From the NCBI GenBank assembly GCA_016783865.1, contig JADHVS010000140.1:1-11408 (forward strand): a DNA stretch of 11,408 nt, written 5' to 3'. Position numbers and translations under genes: made by a program. Of the stretch, positions 5,863-11,408 are shown piece after piece; within the stretch, counting starts at the first letter, position 1; every line of letters begins with the position of its first letter. The notes under the pieces are model-generated. The model did no database searches. It saw only the letters and a list, made by a program, of their open reading frames with translations, and was not told the origin of the DNA. The DNA comes from Bacteroidales bacterium. GTDB lineage: Bacteria; Bacteroidota; Bacteroidia; Bacteroidales; SM23-62.

Positions 5863-5886
5863 AATCTTATTTTTTACTTGAAGACT

Positions 5887-5912
5887 GGCAGACTCGTAAA
5901 CTTGCAGACTCT
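5887..5912. repeat. Short repeated GCAGACTC octamer
   Basis: GCAGACTC occurs at 5888-5895 and 5904-5911 in an otherwise ordinary spacer between the MacB remnant and the DUF1080 gene, with the half-copy AAACTTG between. It is low-complexity spacer sequence of unknown role. Confidence 0.3.
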
Positions 5913-5917
5913 TCTAT

Positions 5918-6202
5918 TCATTCATATCTCAATACATCCGCCGGATTCCGGTTGGCCGCCTTCCAGGTCAGTACACTGATAGTAAGCAACGCCACCAACA
6001 ACGTGACCAAACCGGCCAAAACAAAAATCCACCAGGAAAGGCCGGTCCTGTAAGCAAAATTGCCCAGCCACCTGTTCATGATATACCAGGCAGCAGGACA
6101 AGCAATTATGGCCGCAATGACCAGCCATTTAAGAAAATCGTAATTCAAGCGAGACATGATCAGGATGATATTTGGTCTTTGATAGTGTCTGAATCCCTGC
6201 AT
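5918..6202 (-). pseudogene. C-terminal remnant of a MacB/FtsX-type ABC transporter permease
   Basis: A 94-residue frame whose residues from about 17 on match the end of the large MacB-like permeases common in Bacteroidota: transmembrane segment FLKWLVIAAIIACPAAWYIM, the loop NRWLGNFAYR, a second segment WWIFVLAGLVTLLVALLTIS, and the hallmark end WKAANRNPADVLRYE. Full proteins are close to 800 residues with four transmembrane helices and a periplasmic domain; only the last two helices remain. The first 16 residues do not resemble the family, so the break is near 6155. No ATP-binding partner is nearby. The piece is almost certainly non-functional. Confidence 0.8.
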
Positions 6203-6349
6203 CCTGAAATATATAATGCAATTATTACACAGGCTATTACCTTGTATATCAATCTTTTCATAACTATTTTTTCAACAGGTATTAATAATTGTAAATAAAC
6301 CAGTAAAAAGATAGTATTATTTTAAGCTATTTCAAATTCTCATTAATCC

Positions 6350-6380
6350 TTGACTTGAGTTATTTAATTCCGTAATTTTT
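6350..6380 (+). promoter_or_regulatory. Dodecin gene promoter
   Basis: TTG (6350-6352), then 20 bases, then TAATTTTT (6373-6380), close to the Bacteroidota TTTG-N19/20-TAnnTTTG pattern (the final G is lacking). It ends 23 bases before the dodecin ATG, so the leader is short. Confidence 0.4.
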
Positions 6381-6403
6381 AGGAAACCTTAAATTCTATT
6401 ATT

Positions 6404-6613
6404 ATGGCAGAAAGTGTTTACAAAATTATTGAACTTGTAGGAACAAGTAGTGAATCATGGGAGAAAGCAGTCTCCAATGCAGTTGAAAAGGCTTCAGAGA
6501 CTTTGCGTGATTTGCGAATTGCTCAGGTGAGTGACCTGGATGTACAAATTAAAGATGGCAAGGTGGAGAATTACCGGGCCAAGGTGAAAGTTTCATTCAA
6601 GTTTGAGAAGTGA
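6404..6613 (+). CDS. Dodecin family protein
   Basis: A 69-residue dodecin, a small protein that assembles as a dodecamer. The family pattern is complete: VYKIIELVGTSSESWEKAV strand and helix (5-23), the helix to SETLRDL, then three strands ending GKVENYRAKVKVSFKF. Flavin-binding dodecins have a tryptophan in the LRxLxW segment that stacks on the isoalloxazine ring; here the matching stretch is LRDLRIAQV, with isoleucine at 39. Flavin storage is therefore uncertain; a flavin-free form such as the calcium dodecin known from Mycobacterium tuberculosis (Rv0379) is an alternative. It is a single gene with its own promoter, convergent with the CPBP gene, and its stop codon lies inside a GTGAATC repeat. 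Confidence 0.93.
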   Translation: MAESVYKIIELVGTSSESWEKAVSNAVEKASETLRDLRIAQVSDLDVQIKDGKVENYRAKVKVSFKFEK

Positions 6614-6645
6614 ATCCGTGAATCGTGAGTCGTGAATCGTGAATC
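6610..6645 (+). repeat. Five tandem GTGAATC-type heptamers at the dodecin stop
   Basis: GTGAATC, C, GTGAATC, GTGAGTC, GTGAATC, GTGAATC. The first unit supplies the TGA stop of the dodecin gene. Copies 2 to 5 can pair with the inverted sequence at 6728-6744. Confidence 0.75.
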
Positions 6646-6744
6646 GATGGTGTGGGTGATGAGTGGTGGGTGAAGTATATCAAAATACTTTTTAGAAGAC
6701 CACACCCATGCTCACCTCTCATACCCGCGATTCACGACTCACGG
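6624..6744. terminator. Possible bidirectional terminator between convergent genes
   Basis: CGTGAGTCGTGAATCG at 6624-6639 is the exact complement of the 16 bases at 6728-6743. The roughly 88 bases between also show partial pairing (GTGTGGGTGATGAG against CTCATACCC and CCACACCC). It lies exactly between the convergent dodecin and CPBP genes and includes both stop codons. The long stem could end transcription from both sides, but no U-tract is evident, so the role is inferred. Confidence 0.4.
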
Positions 6745-7392
6745 AAAATACTCAAACATATCCAACCAGAAATATTGTCCCAGACCAATGGTGAAGACCA
6801 CAATTCCTAGTAAACCATGCAAAATGGCAGTGAACAAAACACTCCTGGTCTTGTAATAGACAAAGGAGAGGAACAGTCCTGCCAGTAAAGAGAGAATCAT
6901 AGAGACAGGACTAAAATATAGAATGTGAGCAAATCCGAAGGTAATTCCACTGGCGAAAACAAACGACCACTGATTACTAAACAGGATTTTATACCGGTGA
7001 TACAGGAAGGTCCGGAATATTACCTCCTGTGTATATGCTGAAAAAATCGGATAGAATGTGCAGAGTAATAACCAGATCAGCGGATTTGCCCGGGGCAGGT
7101 TGAATAGATTTTCCCTGTCAAAGATCAGCACACCGGTTATCAGTAAAATTGTGCTTGCCAGCACTGCAATACCTGTCCTGATCCATCCTTCCCTGGAGAC
7201 CTTAAGTGTAATCAGCTCCCTTATCCTGAATCCACTGGAAAATTTCAAAACAATAATGACAAAAACCAGGAAGGGTACCAGGACTATACTGGGATGTATG
7301 ATTCGGGTATCCAGGTACATCATAAGTGGTATTCCTATGAATAACAATACAAACTCAAATCCGAAATATACCTTCTTCACGGTAAGCTTCAT
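6739..7392 (-). CDS. CPBP (CAAX/Abi) family intramembrane protease
   Basis: A 217-residue membrane protein with about six hydrophobic segments (about 10-27, 35-50, 71-90, 104-119, 142-165, 186-205). Motif 1 is QEVIFR at 122-127 (usual EExxxR, first Glu here Gln), motif 2 is FGFAH ending in H156, and motif 3 is around H192 (LHGLLG, without the usual N or D four places on). The family cleaves or modifies peptides in the membrane; some members give immunity to bacteriocins or process CAAX proteins. Metal binding by E123, H156 and H192 remains possible. The start ATG at 7390-7392 gives a basic N-terminus before the first helix. The gene is single and convergent with dodecin; its TGA stop lies in the inverted GTGA repeat. 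Confidence 0.85.
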   Translation of the reverse strand: MKLTVKKVYFGFEFVLLFIGIPLMMYLDTRIIHPSIVLVPFLVFVIIVLKFSSGFRIRELITLKVSREGWIRTGIAVLASTILLITGVLIFDRENLFNLPRANPLIWLLLCTFYPIFSAYTQEVIFRTFLYHRYKILFSNQWSFVFASGITFGFAHILYFSPVSMILSLLAGLFLSFVYYKTRSVLFTAILHGLLGIVVFTIGLGQYFWLDMFEYFP

Positions 7393-7488
7393 GTTATAAT
7401 TTTTATTGATAAATATCGCAAAGACTTATAACACTAATGATATATAGTTATAAATTTTGTTTATTTTTCGAATATACAATTAACGTTT

Positions 7489-7675
7489 CAGGAGCTATTT
7501 AGTTTATTTACCTAATGGAATTAAAGGGACAGAAGGGACAGAAGGGGAAAAAGGTACCGGGCTGGGACTGATATTATGCATTGATTTCATCAGTCAGCAT
7601 AATGGTAAATTCAGGGTCATCAGTGATTATGGCAGCGGATCAACCTTCGAGTTTACGATCCCCCATTCTAAATGA
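7489..7675 (+). pseudogene. C-terminal remnant of a histidine kinase ATPase domain
   Basis: The frame ending at 7673-7675 reads EGEKGTGLGLILCIDFI, then SQHNGKFRVISDYGSGSTFEF and TIPHSK. This is the G2 box and last strand of a HATPase_c domain (GTGLGL, then GSTFxFTIP). Just upstream in a different frame QELFSLFT (7489-7512) matches the preceding LFxxF box, so a frameshift lies near 7510. At the joint the bases GGGACAGAA are duplicated (7526-7543), which probably added the extra residues GTE. Nothing of the kinase dimerisation, sensor or N-box part remains. It was a two-component sensor; no response regulator is adjacent. The piece is non-functional. Confidence 0.8.
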
Positions 7676-7744
7676 TTTGAATTTTATTATTAACTTGTAC
7701 TTCTTTAATAACACCAGAACAATACAGAAACAATCGAAACTAAA

Positions 7745-8227
7745 ATGGAAATAATGAATTTTGAATTAACAGCCATTCAGGAAAATGCTTTTATCTACGA
7801 AACTCACTTAAGAAATATAAACCGGCGAAGAGAGCTGTGGAAAACTGAAATTAAGGAGAGGCTTAAGCTTACCCTGGAAGCAATACAAAAGAATTTCCCT
7901 AAGGTTGACTGGTTTGTCCAGGTAGTTGATTCCAAGAAGAATTATGAAACCCTGGCATTAAAAATTAAAGATACCCCCAGTGGGATCACAGATCAGTCTG
8001 AAGGATTTTCCCATGTTAAGAAAGGGGCAGCCCTTTGTTTTTCGCAGATGCTATCCGGGAAGATAAAGGTATGGATGGAATTTCCTTTTGTCGAGGGTGT
8101 GCAGAAAGAGAAAGTACCGGCAAAGGATATTATTATCGTCGATCCTTCTTATATCAATGAAAATCTTATTTCGGGATATGTACAGCAGTTTTTACACGAG
8201 ATAACCATATACGAATCAAATAGTTAG
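7745..8227 (+). CDS. Unrecognised 160-residue protein
   Basis: I do not recognise a family. The protein has no signal peptide or membrane segment and is rich in Lys and Glu. Residues about 18-50 form a strongly charged helix (NINRRRELWKTEIKERLKL), followed by an alternating part (WFVQVVDSKKNYETLALKIKD, WMEFPFVEG) that suggests strands, and a C-terminal helix (LISGYVQQFLHEITIYE). Two ATGs compete, 7745 and 7754; the second, MNFELTAIQ, is equally possible and no ribosome binding site decides. It follows the histidine kinase remnant by 69 bases, in the same direction. Codon use looks like its neighbours and the frame is clean, so a real cytosolic protein is likely. Confidence 0.7.
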   Translation: MEIMNFELTAIQENAFIYETHLRNINRRRELWKTEIKERLKLTLEAIQKNFPKVDWFVQVVDSKKNYETLALKIKDTPSGITDQSEGFSHVKKGAALCFSQMLSGKIKVWMEFPFVEGVQKEKVPAKDIIIVDPSYINENLISGYVQQFLHEITIYESNS

Positions 8228-8246
8228 CCTTCGCCAGGGATTTGGA

Positions 8247-8660
8247 TCAATCCTCGTGTAACAGATAAAACGCAATTACCGCTTCCCCGGCCTGAAGATC
8301 GGTTTCATACATAAGAAAAGGTTCAGCATGAAATTCTTCGTCATCTTCCTGGGCAGTCAGGTCTTTGATGTATCCTGATTCAGCCGCAAATGGTATGATA
8401 AATGTGAAGTCAGGCAAGGTATACACCAGCGTATTTTCATTAATTTCCTCTGCAGGGGCGACTCAAATGTCTTCATCCGGCTTAACTTCCTGGTCTGGTA
8501 CTTCTGTCACTTCTTCAGTAACTTCATAATTATTATTGTTTTTGGACTGATTGGATGAGAGTTTGCATCCTGAGATTGTAAAAAGAAATATTGCAAGGGA
8601 CAGCTATGAAAGAATCAGGTTGTGGGTTTTCAGTTTTCTTGAGTAATTAGTTAGATACAA
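8247..8660 (-). pseudogene. Lipoprotein gene with two in-frame stops
   Basis: One continuous minus-strand frame shows a signal peptide and lipobox (ILS, stop, LSLAIFLFTISGC), an Asn/Glu-rich linker (SSNQSKNNNNYEVTEE), and a folded-looking part (ENTLVYTLPDFTFIIPF, then EEFHAEPFLMYETDLQAG and EAVIAFYLLHED). TAG at 8604-8606 interrupts the signal and TGA at 8463-8465 interrupts the linker. The frame carries no ATG; TTG at 8658-8660 is the only start. The order signal, lipobox, linker and domain across both stops is hard to get by chance, so this is a decayed gene rather than noise. The family is not recognised. It is convergent with the 160-residue gene upstream in the window. Confidence 0.65.
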
Positions 8661-8793
8661 TTTATTCAAATTTCCCTAAATAATTTTAGCTTAACATTTA
8701 AACGATATAAAAGAATTATTTTTAGAAGAATAGGATTCTTTGCATTTTTAAATCAAATTAGCGTAAAGTTAACTAACGGATAAATCAATTGTC

Positions 8794-9123
8794 ATGAAAA
8801 AACATCTGCCTATTATTATTACCGGTATTGTTATTTTACTTGTGATCACCGGCTGCCTTGCCGGTCCCAATACTGCGCAGGAAGTTCCATCACCTGAAAA
8901 CACCCTGGTGGCTGGCTTCTGGCGTGGCTTATGGCACGGGATCATTGCTCCCTTTTCATTCTTTGTTTCCCTTTTTCTTGATGGCATATCCATGTATGAG
9001 GTCCACAACAACGGTGGCTGGTATGATGCAGGATTTGCTCTTGGTGCGACCATTATTTTTGGTGGCGGCGGCAGGGGATCTAAGATGAAGAAAAGAAGAA
9101 GGTCAGTGAGAAGTGATCAGTGA
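8794..9123 (+). CDS. Small conserved-looking lipoprotein with W/G-rich core
   Basis: A 109-residue protein with an N-terminal signal (MKKHLPIIITGIVILLVITGC, lipobox ITGC, C21), so probably membrane-anchored. The core GFWRGLWHGIIAPFSFFVSLF (41-61) is amphipathic to hydrophobic and is followed by DGISMYEVHNNGGWYDAGF and LGATIIFGGGGRG (83-95), perhaps a second membrane segment. I recall this WHGxIAPxxFxxSLF...YEVHNNGxWYDxGF pattern from small uncharacterised proteins of several phyla, but know no function. The tail MKKRRRSVRSDQ is very basic and is encoded by a GTGA-rich stretch that also gives the stop, so the last residues may be a recent extension. It is a single gene. Confidence 0.75.
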   Translation: MKKHLPIIITGIVILLVITGCLAGPNTAQEVPSPENTLVAGFWRGLWHGIIAPFSFFVSLFLDGISMYEVHNNGGWYDAGFALGATIIFGGGGRGSKMKKRRRSVRSDQ

Positions 9124-9133
9124 GCGGTGAACC
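9104..9133 (+). repeat. GTGA-rich repeat at a gene end
   Basis: AGTGAGAAGTGATCAGTGAG followed by CGGTGAAC: four or five GTGA units around the stop of the 109-residue lipoprotein. The composition is like the GTGAATC/GTGAGTC repeats at 6610-6744, which also contain stop codons. Confidence 0.45.
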
Positions 9134-9274
9134 GAGGGTATGGGGTTTGGGATGTTGGTGTGTCTGCTATAGAGTTATTGGTTTCAGGCCCGATCGAAAT
9201 TAAGATTTTACTATACCTCCATTGGTAACCGGATTTAATTATTTAATCAAAAAGTAACAATTGGAAGCTCTCTG

Positions 9275-9287
9275 ATTGAGTCTCAAT
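9275..9287. promoter_or_regulatory. Small palindrome upstream of the 182-residue gene
   Basis: ATTGAG-T-CTCAAT, a perfect 6-bp inverted repeat 49 bases upstream of the chosen ATG and next to a TATATTTTT promoter-like stretch. It is an operator candidate only. Confidence 0.25.
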
Positions 9288-9336
9288 TTATATTTTTACA
9301 TTTTCTGCAACATTCCGGAGATTAATTCTATTGGGT

Positions 9337-9885
9337 ATGAAAGGGATATTTTATATATGTTGTACGCTTGGATTAATATTCTTATTTTCAAGTAGTTGTG
9401 ATAACTTAAACATACTGGACGAAGTATTATCTTTTGAAAGTGAAGATTTACTTATGGATTTTTCTATTGAACCAGCTGATGTCCTTGGCTATCATATTTT
9501 CAAGGAAAAGACGGTACATTCAAACCTCGACAGCCTGTTTGAGGCAAAGGATTTTTCTGCCAACAGGTTGGAATCTATTACACTGGTTACTGCCATAGTT
9601 GAAATTACTGGTCCCAGTGATACCATGTCACTCAGTTACCTGGATATGGTAAAGATCACAATTTATACCCCCGAATTGGGTGAAGGAACCATTGCCGAAA
9701 ACTTAAAAATCCCTGTTGGTGTTAAGAAGATTGAGCTGGATATTATGGAAGGCGATATGAAAGGTTACCTGGAAGCTGAGGAGTATATCCTTACGGTCTA
9801 TGGTATTTTAAATACCAGAAGCTATGATAAGCGGGAACTGGAGGCCAGGATTAAGTATAAGTTTACAATGACTCCCGGTTTCTGA
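9337..9885 (+). CDS. Putative exported lipoprotein, 182 residues, family unknown
   Basis: Chosen start is the ATG at 9337; a TTG two codons earlier is less likely. The N-terminus MKGIFYICCTLGLIFLFSSSC is a signal with a weak lipobox (SSSC, C21). The mature part begins DNLNILDEVLSFESEDLLMDF and then alternates short hydrophobic strands (SITLVTAIVEITG, DMVKITIYTPELG, KKIELDIMEG) with a C-terminal EEYILTVYGILNTRSYDKRE and ARIKYKFTMTPGF, as in a beta-sandwich. No family is recognised. GGAG lies about 16 bases before the ATG. Its last 23 bases overlap, on the opposite strand, the broken membrane-protein gene at 9863-10192. Confidence 0.75.
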   Translation: MKGIFYICCTLGLIFLFSSSCDNLNILDEVLSFESEDLLMDFSIEPADVLGYHIFKEKTVHSNLDSLFEAKDFSANRLESITLVTAIVEITGPSDTMSLSYLDMVKITIYTPELGEGTIAENLKIPVGVKKIELDIMEGDMKGYLEAEEYILTVYGILNTRSYDKRELEARIKYKFTMTPGF

Positions 9886-10192
9886 TCCTATCCACCTGTT
9901 TAACCGGCATTGAAATCCACCTTATTTCCTGATCAATATCCATGGTAATCATATCGTGCTGATACCTGAAATATTGGGCTTCAAGGCTGCCTGTATCGGG
10001 CAGGTTTGATATATATTCGTAGAAGTCTCTGGTCTAGAGGTTAGCACTTGTCCAGGCGTGAACTGCATTTGAGGTGATCAGGTCAATGTGGCGGATCCGG
10101 ATGACCTGGTAGATAAGAGCTGAAAAGCCTGAAATGAACAAGACTACAATGATGCTCCTGGTTATGTTCTTTTCATGTAGTTCAGTGTTCAT
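9863..10192 (-). pseudogene. Small single-pass membrane protein gene with an in-frame TAG
   Basis: From the ATG at 10190-10192 the frame gives MNTELHEKNITR, a transmembrane helix SIIVVLFISGFSALIYQVI, and a periplasmic-looking stretch RIRHIDLITSNAVHAWTSANL, then TAG at 10034-10036. The same frame continues coding-like: TRDFYEYISNLPDTG, SLEAQYFRYQHDMITMDI, QEIRWISMPVKQVDRI, ending in TAA at 9863-9865 (109 residues in all). No family is recognised. The topology resembles a short sensor or envelope protein. One nonsense change separates it from an intact gene. Its end overlaps the convergent 182-residue gene by 23 bases. Confidence 0.6.
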
Positions 10193-10316
10193 TTTCGATG
10201 GTTATTGCTTCCATATATGATATCTGTCAAATTTCTCATGCAATGGATTTTGAAAAATAACTAATTTTTAGGTTATTGCAGAGCAGAAATTGTATTATAT
10301 TGACGCCATTGAGACT

Positions 10317-10376
10317 CCTCGCCCCCGAGTACTCGAGGGGAATGCGCTCGCAGGATTCAAAGATTAATACTAATCT
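10317..10376. promoter_or_regulatory. GC-rich palindrome and hairpin in the leader of the repeat lipoprotein
   Basis: CGAGTACTCG (10326-10335) is a perfect palindrome flanked by CCCC and AGGGG, giving a stem of up to nine pairs with one bulge. A second small hairpin AGATTA-ATAC-TAATCT follows at 10361-10376. The GC content stands out from the AT-rich surroundings. They lie 39-93 bases before the ATG at 10415 and could be a transcript leader, a terminator or a protein site. Confidence 0.35.
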
Positions 10377-10414
10377 GCAACAGCTGAAACTAATAATCAT
10401 TAAATATTAAAATT

Positions 10415-11408
10415 ATGAAATCAACATTTCGTTTATTAACTCTTTGCCTGATTGGGCTCATCTTCATTGTTTCCTGTAAAGACACAGGGAAAACATCAGA
10501 TTCCGGCATTCAATATTTCAGGCATTTGAAGTTCAGTGAAACACCCTATGACCTGATCCAGGGAACACATCCCATTACCGCTGAAGAGGCAAAAACCGTC
10601 AATCATTACAAATTCACTAATGATGAATCGGGAAGGCTGGTCACAGTGGAATTTATGAGGGGTAATGAATTGCTGGAGTATTATCAGTCCGGGGCAGCAA
10701 GGATTGCCATTAAATATGAAGGCAATAAGGAGATTCATACCTATTTTGATCACAACGGTGAGCCCATGGAATCATGGGGAGGATATTATATGGCGGTTTA
10801 TGAACTCGATGATGAAGGGATGCGTAAAAAACTCTCTTTTGCAGATGCAGACGGGAATGCCGTTGAAAACAGGAACAGCATTGCATGGTACGACTGGAAA
10901 ATCTTACCTGACGGGCTGGTCCAGGAAAAGCGTTATACGATGGAAGGAGAAGAAACCGTATTGAATCCCTTCTGTCCTTTCTATGAACTCAGGTTTACCT
11001 ATGATGAGGAAGGAAAAGTAACTCGGATGGCTAATTTCCAGGGTGATACCATGTACAATTGTACTGTTGAAAATTGCGGGGACATTGGTGTATCCTATTT
11101 CACGTTTAATTATAATGAAGCAGGTGATCTTACTGCTTTTGGTGTATATAGCCTCACCGGGCAGCTATCGAATCTGTACTGGGGATGGGCTCGCTTTGAG
11201 AACAAGTATGATGATCACGGAAACGAGATTGAAAGCGTTATGTTTGATCAGGATAATGAACCATTATCCGGGATGTCAAATCCTGTAACCCAGAGTGTAT
11301 ATGATGAACACGGATCTTTGGTTGAGCAGGTTATAATGAACATAGACCGTGAGTTGATCGATCATCCACGGTCAGGTGTGGCAGTTACGAAGTATAATTA
11401 CGATGAAC
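10415..11408 (+). CDS. Large lipoprotein with repeated YDxxG units (partial, runs off the right edge)
   Basis: The frame is open from the ATG at 10415 to the end of the window (331 codons, no stop). The signal MKSTFRLLTLCLIGLIFIVSC has lipobox IVSC (C21), so it should be membrane-anchored outside the cytoplasm. From about residue 65 the protein is built of repeated units, each opening with an aromatic, acidic turn: YELDDEG (129), YDEEG (196), YNEAG (233), YDDHG (265), YDEHG (296) and YNYDE at the edge. From 196 on the spacing is about 31 to 37 residues, with a second turn such as FADADG, FQGD, SLTGQ or FDQDNEP inside each. This resembles the beta-hairpin repeats of RHS/YD-type or similar surface proteins. 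The family is not settled and the C-terminus is unseen. No ribosome binding site is evident; the leader holds the palindrome at 10322-10340. Confidence 0.85.
   Translation, partial: MKSTFRLLTLCLIGLIFIVSCKDTGKTSDSGIQYFRHLKFSETPYDLIQGTHPITAEEAKTVNHYKFTNDESGRLVTVEFMRGNELLEYYQSGAARIAIKYEGNKEIHTYFDHNGEPMESWGGYYMAVYELDDEGMRKKLSFADADGNAVENRNSIAWYDWKILPDGLVQEKRYTMEGEETVLNPFCPFYELRFTYDEEGKVTRMANFQGDTMYNCTVENCGDIGVSYFTFNYNEAGDLTAFGVYSLTGQLSNLYWGWARFENKYDDHGNEIESVMFDQDNEPLSGMSNPVTQSVYDEHGSLVEQVIMNIDRELIDHPRSGVAVTKYNYDE

Noticed and set aside
6610..6645. CRISPR array suggested by the regular GTGAATC units
   Set aside because: Units are 7 bases, contiguous and without spacers; no cas gene is present.
5743..8606. 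Stop-codon recoding (for example suppressed TAA or TAG) as the cause of the interrupted genes
   Set aside because: TAA, TAG and TGA all occur as internal stops and all three also end intact genes here; no recoding hairpin is evident.
10496..11288. Open frames at 10496-10753, 10665-10964 and 11043-11288
   Set aside because: They lie in other frames of the long repeat lipoprotein, whose own frame is open from 10415 to the edge and carries the signal peptide and repeats.

Overview
The window most likely comes from a member of the Bacteroidota. Several genes have a TAnnTTTG-type -7 element close upstream (the DUF2281 antitoxin, higB and, more weakly, fic and the dodecin gene). Shine-Dalgarno sites are scarce, there are many short lipoproteins, and the gene content (DUF1080 protein, MacB-type permease end, HigBA, Fic with a DUF4172-type N-terminus) fits that phylum. 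The exact genus cannot be told from sequence alone.

Region 1 (1-3640), accessory island on the minus strand. After about 440 bases with no gene lie a PIN toxin and its DUF2281 antitoxin (stop and start overlap), a UPF0158 gene that has lost its N-terminus, a HigB-HigA toxin-antitoxin pair with a palindromic operator candidate, and a class II Fic AMP-transferase with a C-terminal DNA-binding domain. The fic promoter carries a 27-bp inverted repeat directly against its -33 element.

Region 2 (3589-4620). A plus-strand short-chain dehydrogenase lies between two copies of the fic operator region, about 51 bp each and in direct orientation. The second copy is joined directly to a 24-codon remnant of a fic 3' end, so this looks like a duplicated and then deleted fic locus around the dehydrogenase.

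Region 3 (4641-8230), mixed small genes and wreckage. It holds a zinc-ribbon protein, a DUF1080 lipoprotein broken by one in-frame TAA, the last 80 or so residues of a MacB-like permease, an intact dodecin, a CPBP-family membrane protease convergent with the dodecin, the last part of a histidine kinase ATPase domain, and an unrecognised 160-residue protein.

Region 4 (8247-11408), cell-envelope proteins. It holds a lipoprotein gene with two in-frame stops (TAG, TGA), a small intact lipoprotein with a conserved-looking tryptophan/glycine-rich core, a 182-residue putative lipoprotein, a membrane protein gene with one in-frame TAG that overlaps it convergently, and a long lipoprotein with repeated YDxxG units that runs off the right edge.

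The most striking overall property is decay. At least seven broken or truncated coding sequences lie among intact genes, with stops of all three kinds. The toxin-antitoxin and Fic genes are close together, but nothing in the sequence shows that they act as one system; a neutral accessory island under relaxed selection explains most of what is seen.
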